From contig NZ_CANNBW010000002.1 in NCBI RefSeq assembly GCF_947502995.1, positions 124,001 through 188,000 of the forward strand: a stretch of DNA of 64,000 bases. Reading direction: 5' to 3'. The notes below the pieces were generated by a model. It was not told where the DNA came from. It did no database searches and was given only the letters and a program-made list of their open reading frames with translations. The position numbers and the translations under genes are program-made. Shown in pieces: positions 40,358-48,804 of this stretch (position 1 is its first letter; each line of letters opens with the position of its first letter). The stretch comes from an uncultured Tenacibaculum sp. (GTDB lineage: Bacteria; Bacteroidota; Bacteroidia; Flavobacteriales; Flavobacteriaceae).

Positions 40358-41752
40358 TTATCCGAATTTTAATAAGGTTTTTAATTGTTTTAACTTTCCT
40401 TTATATGGAGCGTATCTAGTAGGTACATCTAGCCAATTTCCTCTAGTAACAACTCCTTTTTTATGGCAAAAAGTTTCAAATGTGCGTTTTCCATGGTATC
40501 CGCCAATTCCACTTTCACCTACACCTCCAAAAGGTAAATTATGATTGGCAAAATGAACGGTAGTGTCGTTAATTGTCCCTCCGCCAAATGAATATTGTTG
40601 AATTAGTTTCTTTGCAAAGGATTTTTTGTTGGTGAAAACATAAAATGCAAGTGGCTTATCATAACGGCTAATAATTTGATCTAATTCTTTTTCGTTCTCG
40701 TAAGAAATAAGTGGTAAAATCGGTCCGAAAATTTCACTTTGCATTACTTCACTATCTAGTTTCGGTTCGTCAATTAGAGTAGGAGCTATATATCTGTCAT
40801 CTCGATTTGTTTTTCCTCCTGTCAAGAAAGCTTCACCCTGAAGCATTTGGTTTAATCGATCAAAGTTTTTGGTGTTTACAATTCTTGGGAAATCTTCTGA
40901 AAGTTCTGGGTTTTCGCCATATGCTTTTTTAATTTCTTCTTTAAATTCTTTTACAAACTGTTCTTTTACTTTTCTTTGGATTAATAAGTAATCTGGAGCA
41001 ATACATGTTTGTCCTCCATTTAAAAACTTTCCCCAAACTATTCGTTTTGCAGCAAGTTTTATTTTTGCCGTCTCATCTACAATACATGGGCTTTTTCCTC
41101 CAAGTTCTAAAGTAACCGGAGTTATATATTCAGCAGCAGCTTTGGCAACAATTTTTCCTACAGGTACGCTACCTGTAAAGAAAATATAATCCCAACGTTG
41201 AGCTAAAAGTTGTTGAGATTCAGGAATTCCTCCTTCAATTACAGCTACATGTTTTTTATCAAATACAGTTTCAATAATTTCTTTACAAATAGTGCTTGTA
41301 TGAGGTGTTAGTTCAGATGGTTTTAAAACAACAGTATTTCCAGCCGCAATTGCACCAACTAAAGGAGCAAAAGCTAATTGATAAGGGTAATTCCATGGAG
41401 CTATAATTAATACAGTTCCATAAGGTTCTGAATGAATTTTTGCCGATGAAGGAAAATTTAAAATCGAAGGTAAAACACGCTTGGGTTTTGTCCATGATTT
41501 TATGTTTTTTATCATCATTTTTAATTCAGAAATAACTATACTAGTTTCTGTCATCACACCTTCATATTCCGATTTTTTAAAATCATTATGTAAAGCTTTT
41601 AAGATGTCATTTTCGCGCTTTGTGATTTCCTGGAGTAATTTTTGTAAACTTTTTTTTCTGAAAGAAATATCTTTTGTTTGTTGAGTTGCAAAAAAACGAC
41701 GTTGTTCCTGAATAATTTCAGGAATTGCTTCAGTAGTTACTGTATCGATCAT
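40358..41752 (-). CDS. Aldehyde dehydrogenase
   Basis: 464 residues. NAD(P)-dependent aldehyde dehydrogenase of the class found with fatty and other long-chain aldehydes: IIAPWNYPYQLAFAPLVGAI, FFTGSVPVGKIVAKAAAEYI, catalytic Glu in TLELGGKSPCIV and catalytic Cys in NGGQTCIAPDYLL, then SEIFGPILPLI. The C-terminus has a basic hydrophobic tail. It lies 3 bp after alkB and should oxidise the aldehyde made from AlkB's alcohol. Confidence 0.95.
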   Translation of the reverse strand: MIDTVTTEAIPEIIQEQRRFFATQQTKDISFRKKSLQKLLQEITKRENDILKALHNDFKKSEYEGVMTETSIVISELKMMIKNIKSWTKPKRVLPSILNFPSSAKIHSEPYGTVLIIAPWNYPYQLAFAPLVGAIAAGNTVVLKPSELTPHTSTICKEIIETVFDKKHVAVIEGGIPESQQLLAQRWDYIFFTGSVPVGKIVAKAAAEYITPVTLELGGKSPCIVDETAKIKLAAKRIVWGKFLNGGQTCIAPDYLLIQRKVKEQFVKEFKEEIKKAYGENPELSEDFPRIVNTKNFDRLNQMLQGEAFLTGGKTNRDDRYIAPTLIDEPKLDSEVMQSEIFGPILPLISYENEKELDQIISRYDKPLAFYVFTNKKSFAKKLIQQYSFGGGTINDTTVHFANHNLPFGGVGESGIGGYHGKRTFETFCHKKGVVTRGNWLDVPTRYAPYKGKLKQLKTLLKFG

Positions 41753-41755
41753 AAA

Positions 41756-42784
41756 TTATATTTCTTGTAGTTTTTTATTCATTAATTTGAACCAAATTGG
41801 CGGAATAAGTGATAAAAGCATCATTCCTGGGTAACCTGTTGGCATTTGTGGGCTTTCTGGAAGTGATTTTAAAATTTGATAATGTTTACTTCCATTATAA
41901 TGATGGTCAGAGTGTCTTGATAAATTAAATAAAACTAGTTTTCCAATAACATGATTAGAATTCCATGAGTGTGTGTGTTTAACACGCTCATATCGACCAA
42001 ATTTATTTTTCTTGCGCAATAATCCGTAATGTTCTATATAGTTTACAGTTTCTAATAACAAAATTCCAATTGTCGCAGCTGCTAAAAAGTAAAGCATTAC
42101 TACTAATCCGAAGAAAAAATAAATAGAACTTAATAGAATTATATGTGCAATTGTATAAATAATCATTCTGTTTTGGTGATGAAACCAAGTTCTATCAGAT
42201 GTTTTTAAGCGTTTGTTTTCAATTTTCCAAGCTTCTATGTAGCTCATAATTTGAGATCTTATCCAAAAAACATATAATAGTTCATTTTTTTTAGCTGTAG
42301 CAGCATCTTCAGGTGTAGCTACATTGAAATGATGTCCAGCGTTGTGGTAAGGAAGAAAGTGAGTTTCTAATGAAGTCAACAATAAAATTTCACCTAATAA
42401 CTGTTCTAAACGATTCTTTCTATGTCCTAATTCATGTCCTACATTAATTCCTACAACACCACACATTATTCCCATTGCAGAGATTCTACCTATTAAATCA
42501 ATTGTATTCGAAGTATCTTGGATTACAAATAAAAACCACACTAAAAAAAAGATTTGTGTTGGTAGTGTCAAGTATAATATCGAAGAATATAGCTTATTAT
42601 TTTTTTCTATTTCCTCTTGTTCTTTGTTGAAATTTACAGCATCAACCTTTAAGAAAAAATCAGCAAGAGGTACAATTCCAAAAACATATATTAATGTCAG
42701 AAAAGTAATCCATCCAGAAGATGTGAAAGAGATATAAACAGTTAAAGGAACTGAGAATACCATTAAATATCTTAAAGCTTTCAT
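41756..42784 (-). CDS. alkB: Alkane 1-monooxygenase (AlkB type)
   Basis: 342 residues, an integral membrane di-iron hydroxylase with about six transmembrane helices. All histidine boxes are present: GHELGHRK, HNAGHH, and HSDHHYNGSKHYQIL, plus the AlkB signature NYIEHYGLLR. It hydroxylates terminal carbons of alkanes or related hydrocarbons using electrons from rubredoxin; no rubredoxin gene is adjacent. Neighbouring aldehyde dehydrogenase and nitroreductase genes are tightly spaced behind it. Confidence 0.93.
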   Translation of the reverse strand: MKALRYLMVFSVPLTVYISFTSSGWITFLTLIYVFGIVPLADFFLKVDAVNFNKEQEEIEKNNKLYSSILYLTLPTQIFFLVWFLFVIQDTSNTIDLIGRISAMGIMCGVVGINVGHELGHRKNRLEQLLGEILLLTSLETHFLPYHNAGHHFNVATPEDAATAKKNELLYVFWIRSQIMSYIEAWKIENKRLKTSDRTWFHHQNRMIIYTIAHIILLSSIYFFFGLVVMLYFLAAATIGILLLETVNYIEHYGLLRKKNKFGRYERVKHTHSWNSNHVIGKLVLFNLSRHSDHHYNGSKHYQILKSLPESPQMPTGYPGMMLLSLIPPIWFKLMNKKLQEI

Positions 42785-42817
42785 GATGTGTAGAGGAATT
42801 TGTACTAAATATACAAA

Positions 42818-43507
42818 TTAGTTACAAGCATCCCAAATGTTATCATTGGTTGGGGTAGGGGCGTTAATTATGATTTTTTCTTTGTTTACAGGATGTGTAA
42901 ACTGAATTTTTTTAGCGTGTAAATGGATACTTCCGTTTTTGTTACTTCTTGAAAATCCGTATTTTAAGTCGCCTTTTATCGGGTGTCCGATATTGGAAAG
43001 TTGACACCTGATTTGATGATGTCTACCGGTTTCTAAATCAACTTCTACTAAAGAATAACGATCGAGTTTTCTTAACACAGTATAACGTAAAATAGCCTTT
43101 TTACTTCCAGGAATTTCATTTTTATGTGCTTTAGATTTATTGTTTTTAGGATTTTTCTTCAGGAAGTTTATTAAGGTGTTTTGATTATTGGTTGGATGTC
43201 CTTTTACAACTGCCCAGTACGTTTTTTGGATTTGCTTTTCCCGAAGCATTTTATTTAAACGCTCTAAAGCTTTAGATGTTCGTGCAAAAATTACAATACC
43301 AGAAGTGGGTCTGTCAAGTCTATGAACAGTTCCTAAAAATACATTTCCAGGTTTGCTGTATTTTTCTTTGATGTATTCTTTTACAACGTCACTCAAAGGT
43401 TTGTCACCTGTTTTGTCACCTTGTACAATATCACCAGATCTTTTATTGATAATAATGATATGGTTGTCTTCGTGAAGAACTTGAAGATTATCTTTTGTAG
43501 AATGCAT
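42818..43507 (-). CDS. RluA-family pseudouridine synthase
   Basis: 229 residues with the catalytic motif VHRLDRPTSGIVIFARTSKA (Asp in HRLDrpTSG) and later LETGRHHQIRCQL. No S4 domain at the N-terminus, so a short RluA-type enzyme modifying rRNA or tRNA; the exact site cannot be told. 33 bp upstream of alkB in the same operon. Confidence 0.92.
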   Translation of the reverse strand: MHSTKDNLQVLHEDNHIIIINKRSGDIVQGDKTGDKPLSDVVKEYIKEKYSKPGNVFLGTVHRLDRPTSGIVIFARTSKALERLNKMLREKQIQKTYWAVVKGHPTNNQNTLINFLKKNPKNNKSKAHKNEIPGSKKAILRYTVLRKLDRYSLVEVDLETGRHHQIRCQLSNIGHPIKGDLKYGFSRSNKNGSIHLHAKKIQFTHPVNKEKIIINAPTPTNDNIWDACN

Positions 43508-43516
43508 CAGATTATT

Positions 43517-44128
43517 TTATTTAAAATCGTCGGCTACATCTTTGTTTACTTGATCAATAAAGTTTAAAACTTCGTCTCTTCCGAGTTTGCTGCTAGATGA
43601 AGTTAAAAAATTAACAGGTAAGCTTTCCCAATGTTGAAGTAATTTTCTCTTGTAAGAAAGTAGTTGTTTGTTTAATTTAGAACTAGGTAATTTGTCTGCT
43701 TTGGTAAAAATAATAGCAAAAGGAATATTGTTTTCTCCAAGAAAACGCATGAATTCTAAATCTATTTTTTGAGGATCATGTCTGCTATCAACTAATACGA
43801 AAGCGCAAACTAATTGTTCTCTTTCTTTAAAGTAGTTTTCAATAAAGTATTGAAATATTGTTCTTTTCTTTTTAGAAACTTTAGCGTAACCATACCCTGG
43901 TAAATCCACTAAAAACCATTCATTGTTAACTTTAAAATGGTTTATAAGCTGTGTTTTTCCTGGTGTTCCAGAAGTTTTAGCTAACTTTTTTCGCTCCATT
44001 AACATGTTGATTAATGAAGATTTACCAACATTAGATCGGCCAATAAAAGCGTATTCTGGTATTCTGTCTTTTGGTGCATTTGTAACATTACTGTTACTCA
44101 TTACAAACTCAGCAGATTTTATTTTCAT
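43517..44128 (-). CDS. engB: Ribosome biogenesis GTPase YsxC/EngB
   Basis: 203 residues with G1 GRSNVGKSS, G3 DLPGYG, G4 TKAD and a C-terminal 'FLTSSSSKLGRDEVL' segment for G5. TRAFAC-class GTPase needed for large-subunit assembly. Downstream of the hydrolase gene by 3 bp. Confidence 0.95.
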   Translation of the reverse strand: MKIKSAEFVMSNSNVTNAPKDRIPEYAFIGRSNVGKSSLINMLMERKKLAKTSGTPGKTQLINHFKVNNEWFLVDLPGYGYAKVSKKKRTIFQYFIENYFKEREQLVCAFVLVDSRHDPQKIDLEFMRFLGENNIPFAIIFTKADKLPSSKLNKQLLSYKRKLLQHWESLPVNFLTSSSSKLGRDEVLNFIDQVNKDVADDFK

Positions 44129-44131
44129 CGC

Positions 44132-44896
44132 CTATATATTACGTTCTTTAAACCAGCTTTCTAAAATTTCATTAAACTCTTGTGGGTGTTCCATCATGGC
44201 TGCATGTCCACATTTGTCTACCCAAAATAAATCACTATCAGGTAAAAGTCTATGGAAGTCTTCAGCTACATCTGGTGGGGTGACGGTGTCGTTTTTTCCC
44301 CAAATCAAACAAGTTGGTTGTTCCATGTTTGGTAAGTCGTTGGCCATATTATGACGAACTGCACTTTTTGCAATGGCTAATGTTTTAACAAGAGTATTTC
44401 TATCGTTAATAACATCATAAACTTGATCAACTAATTCTTCTGTTGCGATAGATTTATCGTAAAAAACTTCTTGTGTTTTTGTTCTAACAAAGCCCTTGTC
44501 GCCTCTTCTAGGGTAATTATTACCTAGAGAGTTTTCATACAATCCTGAACTACCTGTTAAAACTAAAGCAGCAACATCTTGTGGGTAATGTTTTATATAG
44601 TATAAAGCAATGTGTCCACCAAGAGAGTTACCTAACAAAACAACGTCCTTTAAGTTTTTATACTCAATGAAATCGTGTAAGAATTTAGCTAAATTCTTAA
44701 CGTTAGTCTTTAGAATAGGTAGCGAATATAGAGGTAATTCAGGAATTAAAACCTTATAACCTCTTTCGGAAAAATGATCAAAAGTATGATTAAAATTACT
44801 TAGAGCACCCATTAAACCATGCAAAACAATGATGGGTCTTCCTTCACCGGCTTCTGCATAAGTAAATTTATCTTCTTTCTTTAAAAAATCAGTCAT
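44132..44896 (-). CDS. Alpha/beta hydrolase
   Basis: 254 residues, single-domain alpha/beta hydrolase: oxyanion motif VLHGLMGALSNF, nucleophile Ser in LLGNSLGGHIAL, Asp in WGKNDTVTPPD and His in CGHAAMMEHP. Substrate unknown. First gene of the minus-strand operon, behind the promoter at 44918. Confidence 0.92.
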   Translation of the reverse strand: MTDFLKKEDKFTYAEAGEGRPIIVLHGLMGALSNFNHTFDHFSERGYKVLIPELPLYSLPILKTNVKNLAKFLHDFIEYKNLKDVVLLGNSLGGHIALYYIKHYPQDVAALVLTGSSGLYENSLGNNYPRRGDKGFVRTKTQEVFYDKSIATEELVDQVYDVINDRNTLVKTLAIAKSAVRHNMANDLPNMEQPTCLIWGKNDTVTPPDVAEDFHRLLPDSDLFWVDKCGHAAMMEHPQEFNEILESWFKERNI

Positions 44897-44917
44897 TAGC
44901 TAACATTTGGCTAACCG

Positions 44918-44947
44918 CAAAAATAAACCTTTTTTGTTACAAGTCAA
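44918..44947 (-). promoter_or_regulatory. Promoter of the hydrolase-engB-rluA-alkB operon
   Basis: On the minus strand TTG (44947-44945), 19 bp, TATTTTTG (44925-44918), a match to TTG-N19-TAnnTTTG. 21 bp before the ATG. Confidence 0.65.
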
Positions 44948-45009
44948 TTTTCTTTTTTTTGAGGGGTTCTTAGTGCTGCAATTATCGCTAAATGTGTGTG
45001 TTTTTAGTT

Positions 45010-45060
45010 AAAGTGGTATAAGTTATTAACAATGTGGTAAAAAGTGGTAGAAAGTGGTAA
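45010..45060 (+). promoter_or_regulatory. MraZ-box direct repeats
   Basis: AAAGTGGTA at 45010, 45041 and 45051 and AATGTGGTA at 45031; the last three are on an exact 10-bp period. This matches the direct-repeat boxes bound by MraZ in other bacteria (AAAGTGG-type in Mycoplasma). They end 8 bp before the promoter element at 45069. Confidence 0.8.
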
Positions 45061-45068
45061 AAAATTTA

Positions 45069-45076
45069 TATTTTTG
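45069..45076 (+). promoter_or_regulatory. -7 element of the dcw cluster
   Basis: TATTTTTG matches TAnnTTTG, 21 bp before the GTG of mraZ. The -33 region falls in the MraZ boxes. Confidence 0.55.
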
Positions 45077-45097
45077 AATATTACTATATAGTTAATC

Positions 45098-45559
45098 GTG
45101 ATAAACCTTATTGGAACATATGAGTGTAAAGCTGATGCTAAAGGTCGGCTTATGTTGGCTTCTGGCTTAAAAAAGCAGTTGTCTCCAGTCTTGCAAGAAG
45201 GTTTTGTGATTAAGCGTTCTGTTTTTCAGCCTTGTTTAGAGTTGTATCCAATGCAGGAATGGAATGTAATGATGAATAAGATTAATAAGCTAAATCGATT
45301 TGTGAAAAAAAATAATGATTTCATAAGGAGATTTACAGCTGGTGTAAAGGTTGTTGAAGTCGATGCTACAGGGAGAATTTTGATTCCTAAAGATTTGTCT
45401 GTGTTTGCGGGTGTGAAAAAAGAGGTGGTTCTTTCTAGTGCAGTAAATATTGTGGAGATTTGGGATAAGGAGAAGTATGAGAATGTGATTGAAGATTCGG
45501 CTTTAGATTTTGGGGATTTAGCAGAGGAAGTAATGGGAAATATTGATATAGATGAATAG
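45098..45559 (+). CDS. mraZ: Transcriptional regulator MraZ
   Basis: 153 residues starting with GTG (45098). Two AbrB-like swapped-hairpin units: IGTYECKADAKGRLMLASGL and VKVVEVDATGRILIPKDLS. MraZ represses the division and cell wall cluster by binding direct repeats upstream, seen here at 45010-45060. First gene of the dcw cluster, overlapping rsmH by 8 bp. Confidence 0.95.
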   Translation: MINLIGTYECKADAKGRLMLASGLKKQLSPVLQEGFVIKRSVFQPCLELYPMQEWNVMMNKINKLNRFVKKNNDFIRRFTAGVKVVEVDATGRILIPKDLSVFAGVKKEVVLSSAVNIVEIWDKEKYENVIEDSALDFGDLAEEVMGNIDIDE

Positions 45560-46451
45560 TTATCACGAGTCGGTGTTGTTGAAAGAGAGTGTTGATGCAC
45601 TTGATATAAAAGAGGGTGGTGTTTATGTGGATGTCACGTTTGGAGGTGGAGGGCATTCTAAGGAGATATTAAAACGCTTAGGTGAGAATGGTAGGTTGTT
45701 TGGTTTTGATCAGGATGCTGATGCGACTAGGAATTTGATTGATGATGATAGGTTTGTTTTGATTGAGGAGAACTTTCGGTATATAAGTCGTTTTTTAAGG
45801 TTTTATGGAGTGAAGAAAGTGGATGGTGTTTTGGCGGATCTTGGTGTTTCATCTCATCAGTTTGATGAAGCTGAAAGGGGGTTTTCTACAAGGTATGACG
45901 GGGAGTTGGATATGAGGATGGATCAAACTGCGAAAATTTCAGCGAAGGAGGTTGTGAACGATTACGAGGAGTCTAAGCTTGCTGATGTCTTGTATTATTA
46001 TGGAGAGTTGAGAAATGCTAGAGCTATCGCGAAAACTTTGGTGGCTTCTAGGGGTGACAAAAAGATTGAAACTAGTTTTGAGTTGAAGGAAGTGTTAAAG
46101 CGTTTTTTGCCTAAAATGAAAGAGCATAAGATTTTGGCTCAGATTTATCAGGCGATAAGGATTGAAGTTAATGAAGAGCTGGAGGTTTTGAAAGAGTTTC
46201 TGAATCAGATCCCTGATTTGTTAAATGACGATGGTAGGTTGAGTGTAATTTCATATCATTCTTTAGAGGATCGTTTGGTGAAGCGTTTTATTAGAACAGG
46301 GTTGTTTGAGGGTGAGCCAGAGAAAGATTTTTATGGGAATATTAGTGTTCCGTTGAAAAAAGTGGGGAAATTGATAGTGCCAACAAATGAAGAGATAGCT
46401 CAGAATAATAGAGCTAGAAGTGCGAAACTTAGAATAGCGACAAAAGTATAA
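45552..46451 (+). CDS. rsmH: 16S rRNA (cytosine-1402-N4) methyltransferase
   Basis: 299 residues: AdoMet site VDVTFGGGGHSKEILKRL, LADLGVSSHQFDEAERGFS, and SYHSLEDRLVKRFIR with 'NNRARSAKLR' at the end. Full length. Also called mraW; methylates C1402 in the decoding centre. Confidence 0.96.
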   Translation: MNSYHESVLLKESVDALDIKEGGVYVDVTFGGGGHSKEILKRLGENGRLFGFDQDADATRNLIDDDRFVLIEENFRYISRFLRFYGVKKVDGVLADLGVSSHQFDEAERGFSTRYDGELDMRMDQTAKISAKEVVNDYEESKLADVLYYYGELRNARAIAKTLVASRGDKKIETSFELKEVLKRFLPKMKEHKILAQIYQAIRIEVNEELEVLKEFLNQIPDLLNDDGRLSVISYHSLEDRLVKRFIRTGLFEGEPEKDFYGNISVPLKKVGKLIVPTNEEIAQNNRARSAKLRIATKV

Positions 46452-46453
46452 TT

Positions 46454-46777
46454 ATGGCGGAAAGTTCAGGTGGGATATATGATGTGTTGCGTGGTAGTTT
46501 TTTAACTGATGATTCAGCGGCAAAAAATTGGAAGATCATCATATTTATAGTAGGGCTTTTGTTGGTGATGATATGGAGTGCGCATTCGATAGATGAAAAG
46601 GTGGTCAGGATAGCAGAGTTGAATAAAAAGAAAAGAGAGCTTCGGGCGGAATATGTAGATACAAGTACAATTCTAATGAGGATGAAGTTGGAGAGTGCGA
46701 TTAGAAAAAAGGTGATTCCTACAGGTTTGGAACCTGCGCAAGAACCACCACAGAAGATTAAGGTAATAGTAAAGTAA
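46454..46777 (+). CDS. ftsL: Cell division protein FtsL-like
   Basis: 107 residues, one transmembrane helix (WKIIIFIVGLLLVMIWSAHS) and a periplasmic coiled coil (LNKKKRELRAEYVDTSTILM). Fits the flavobacterial FtsL-like protein of this position between rsmH and ftsI, part of the FtsQLB complex. Confidence 0.85.
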   Translation: MAESSGGIYDVLRGSFLTDDSAAKNWKIIIFIVGLLLVMIWSAHSIDEKVVRIAELNKKKRELRAEYVDTSTILMRMKLESAIRKKVIPTGLEPAQEPPQKIKVIVK

Positions 46778-46788
46778 AATATTAAGAT

Positions 46789-48804
46789 TTGTCAGTAGTT
46801 AAAAAAAGCATATTAAACAAGTTGTACGTAGTTGCGGTGTTGATGTCGCTTTTTTTGTTGGTTATAGGGGGTAAGGTTTTTGAACTTCAGTATGTGAAAG
46901 GTGAGCGATACAAAAAGATGGCGATAGAGAAGAATATTAAAAATGATACTATTGCTGCTAATAGAGGTAATGTTTATGCTTCGGATGGAAATCTTTTAGC
47001 GACTTCAGTGTCTAGTTATACGGTTCGAATGGATCCTGTTTCGGTCAGGAAAGGGGATTTTGAAAAGTATATTGCAGCTTTAACTCAAGAGCTTTCTAAA
47101 ATGTTAGGTAAAACTCCTCAGTATTATGAGAAGAAAATCCGTGATGCTAGAAATAGAAAAAATAAATATTTATTGATAGCGAGAGGTTTAGGTTATAATG
47201 ATTATGCTAAAATGAGGGATTTTCCAATGTTTAGATTGGGAGTTTATCGTGGTGGTTTTATAGCGGAGCAAAAAACGGTAAGGGAACATCCTATTGGTAA
47301 GATAGCGGAACGTACAATTGGTTATAATGATCATAGAGGTGGAGCAGGTATAGAAGGTGCGTTTTCTGAATATATGAAAGGCGAGAATGGTTGGAGAGTA
47401 AAGCAGAAAATAGCTAAAGGGCAATGGAAGCCGCTAAGAGATATTAATGAAAAAGAGCCTGAAGATGGTAAGGATGTAATTACTACAATTGATGTTAATA
47501 TTCAAGATATAACGCATTATGCTTTGTTGAAGCAGTTAGAGTATTTTGAGGCAGATCATGGTTGTGCAGTTGTGATGGAAACTGCAACTGGAGAGATAAA
47601 AGCAATATCAAACCTGGGGAGGACTTCTACTGGGAAGTATTATGAAAGAAGGAATTATGCGGTTTGGGAAAGTCATGAGCCTGGTTCTACTTTTAAGTTA
47701 GCGAGTTTAATGGCGGCTTTAGAGGATAATGTTGTAGATACTGCAGATGTCATAGATACTGAAAAGGGGAGGATTTATATAAATAATAGAAAAGTAGAGG
47801 ATAGTAATTGGGAAGGTTACGGGAAAATTTCTTTAGCCAGAGTTTTTGAAGTTTCTTCAAATGTTGGTATTGTAAAAGCTATTCAGAAAAACTACGACCA
47901 TAATCCAAATAAATTTATTAAACGAATTAAGCAATTTGGTTTAGATCAGCAGACAGGTGTACGAATAGTTGGTGAGGGAAAGCCAATTATTCCGTTGCCA
48001 AAAACAGATCGTTGGAATCCGATTGCTTTAGAGTGGATGGCTTGGGGTTATGGTGTTTCTTTGACTCCTTTACAGACATTAATGTTTTATAATGGTGTGG
48101 CGAATAATGGAGAGTTGGTAAAGCCAAGGTTTGTGAAAGAGTTAAAAGTAGGTGGGAAAACCGTGGAGAAATTCGATAAGATTGTTTTAAAAAAGAGAAT
48201 AGCAAAACAGTCTACTATAAATAAGGTGAAGAAGATTATGGAGAATGTAGTTAAAAAAGGAACTGCGGAAGAGATTTATTCTCCAAATTTTTCAATGGCA
48301 GGTAAAACAGGTACGGCAAAAAAATGGATTCCTAGAAAAAAGAATAAAGAAGGGAAGTATGAGGGAGGTTATTATTCAAATAAAAAATATGTAGCGTCTT
48401 TCGCTGGTTTCTTTCCTGTAGATAAACCAAAATATTCTTGTATAGTGGTTGTGCATGAACCAGATCCTTTAAAAGGGTATTATGGAGCAAAAGTGGCAGC
48501 TCCTGTTTTTAAAGAAATAGCACATAAAATTTATACATCAACACCTTCAAGTGTGCAAAAGGTAACGGATTCTGTTGTAACGGCTTCTATCAGTAAAGAT
48601 TACAATAAGTATTATGATGTTATAAACAGGTATAAAACAATTATGCCTAAAGTAGTAGGAATGTCGGCTATGGATGCGATTTCAATTTTAGAAAATATGG
48701 GTTTGAAAGTAAATGTTTCTGGAGTTGGAAAAGTAAAAGAACAGTCGATAAACAAAGGGGTGAAAGTTCGAAAAGGGGCAACAGTATATTTAAAACTATC
48801 ATAA
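46789..48804 (+). CDS. ftsI: Penicillin-binding protein (FtsI, transpeptidase) with PASTA domain
   Basis: 671 residues, TTG start at 46789. N-terminal membrane anchor (LYVVAVLMSLFLLVIGGKVF), a dimerisation domain, and a transpeptidase domain with SxxK (EPGSTFKLAS), SSN (EVSSNVGIV) and KTGTAKKW. A C-terminal PASTA domain (PKVVGMSAMDAISILENMGL) is typical for this phylum and absent from E. coli FtsI. Cross-links septal peptidoglycan. Confidence 0.95.
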   Translation: MSVVKKSILNKLYVVAVLMSLFLLVIGGKVFELQYVKGERYKKMAIEKNIKNDTIAANRGNVYASDGNLLATSVSSYTVRMDPVSVRKGDFEKYIAALTQELSKMLGKTPQYYEKKIRDARNRKNKYLLIARGLGYNDYAKMRDFPMFRLGVYRGGFIAEQKTVREHPIGKIAERTIGYNDHRGGAGIEGAFSEYMKGENGWRVKQKIAKGQWKPLRDINEKEPEDGKDVITTIDVNIQDITHYALLKQLEYFEADHGCAVVMETATGEIKAISNLGRTSTGKYYERRNYAVWESHEPGSTFKLASLMAALEDNVVDTADVIDTEKGRIYINNRKVEDSNWEGYGKISLARVFEVSSNVGIVKAIQKNYDHNPNKFIKRIKQFGLDQQTGVRIVGEGKPIIPLPKTDRWNPIALEWMAWGYGVSLTPLQTLMFYNGVANNGELVKPRFVKELKVGGKTVEKFDKIVLKKRIAKQSTINKVKKIMENVVKKGTAEEIYSPNFSMAGKTGTAKKWIPRKKNKEGKYEGGYYSNKKYVASFAGFFPVDKPKYSCIVVVHEPDPLKGYYGAKVAAPVFKEIAHKIYTSTPSSVQKVTDSVVTASISKDYNKYYDVINRYKTIMPKVVGMSAMDAISILENMGLKVNVSGVGKVKEQSINKGVKVRKGATVYLKLS

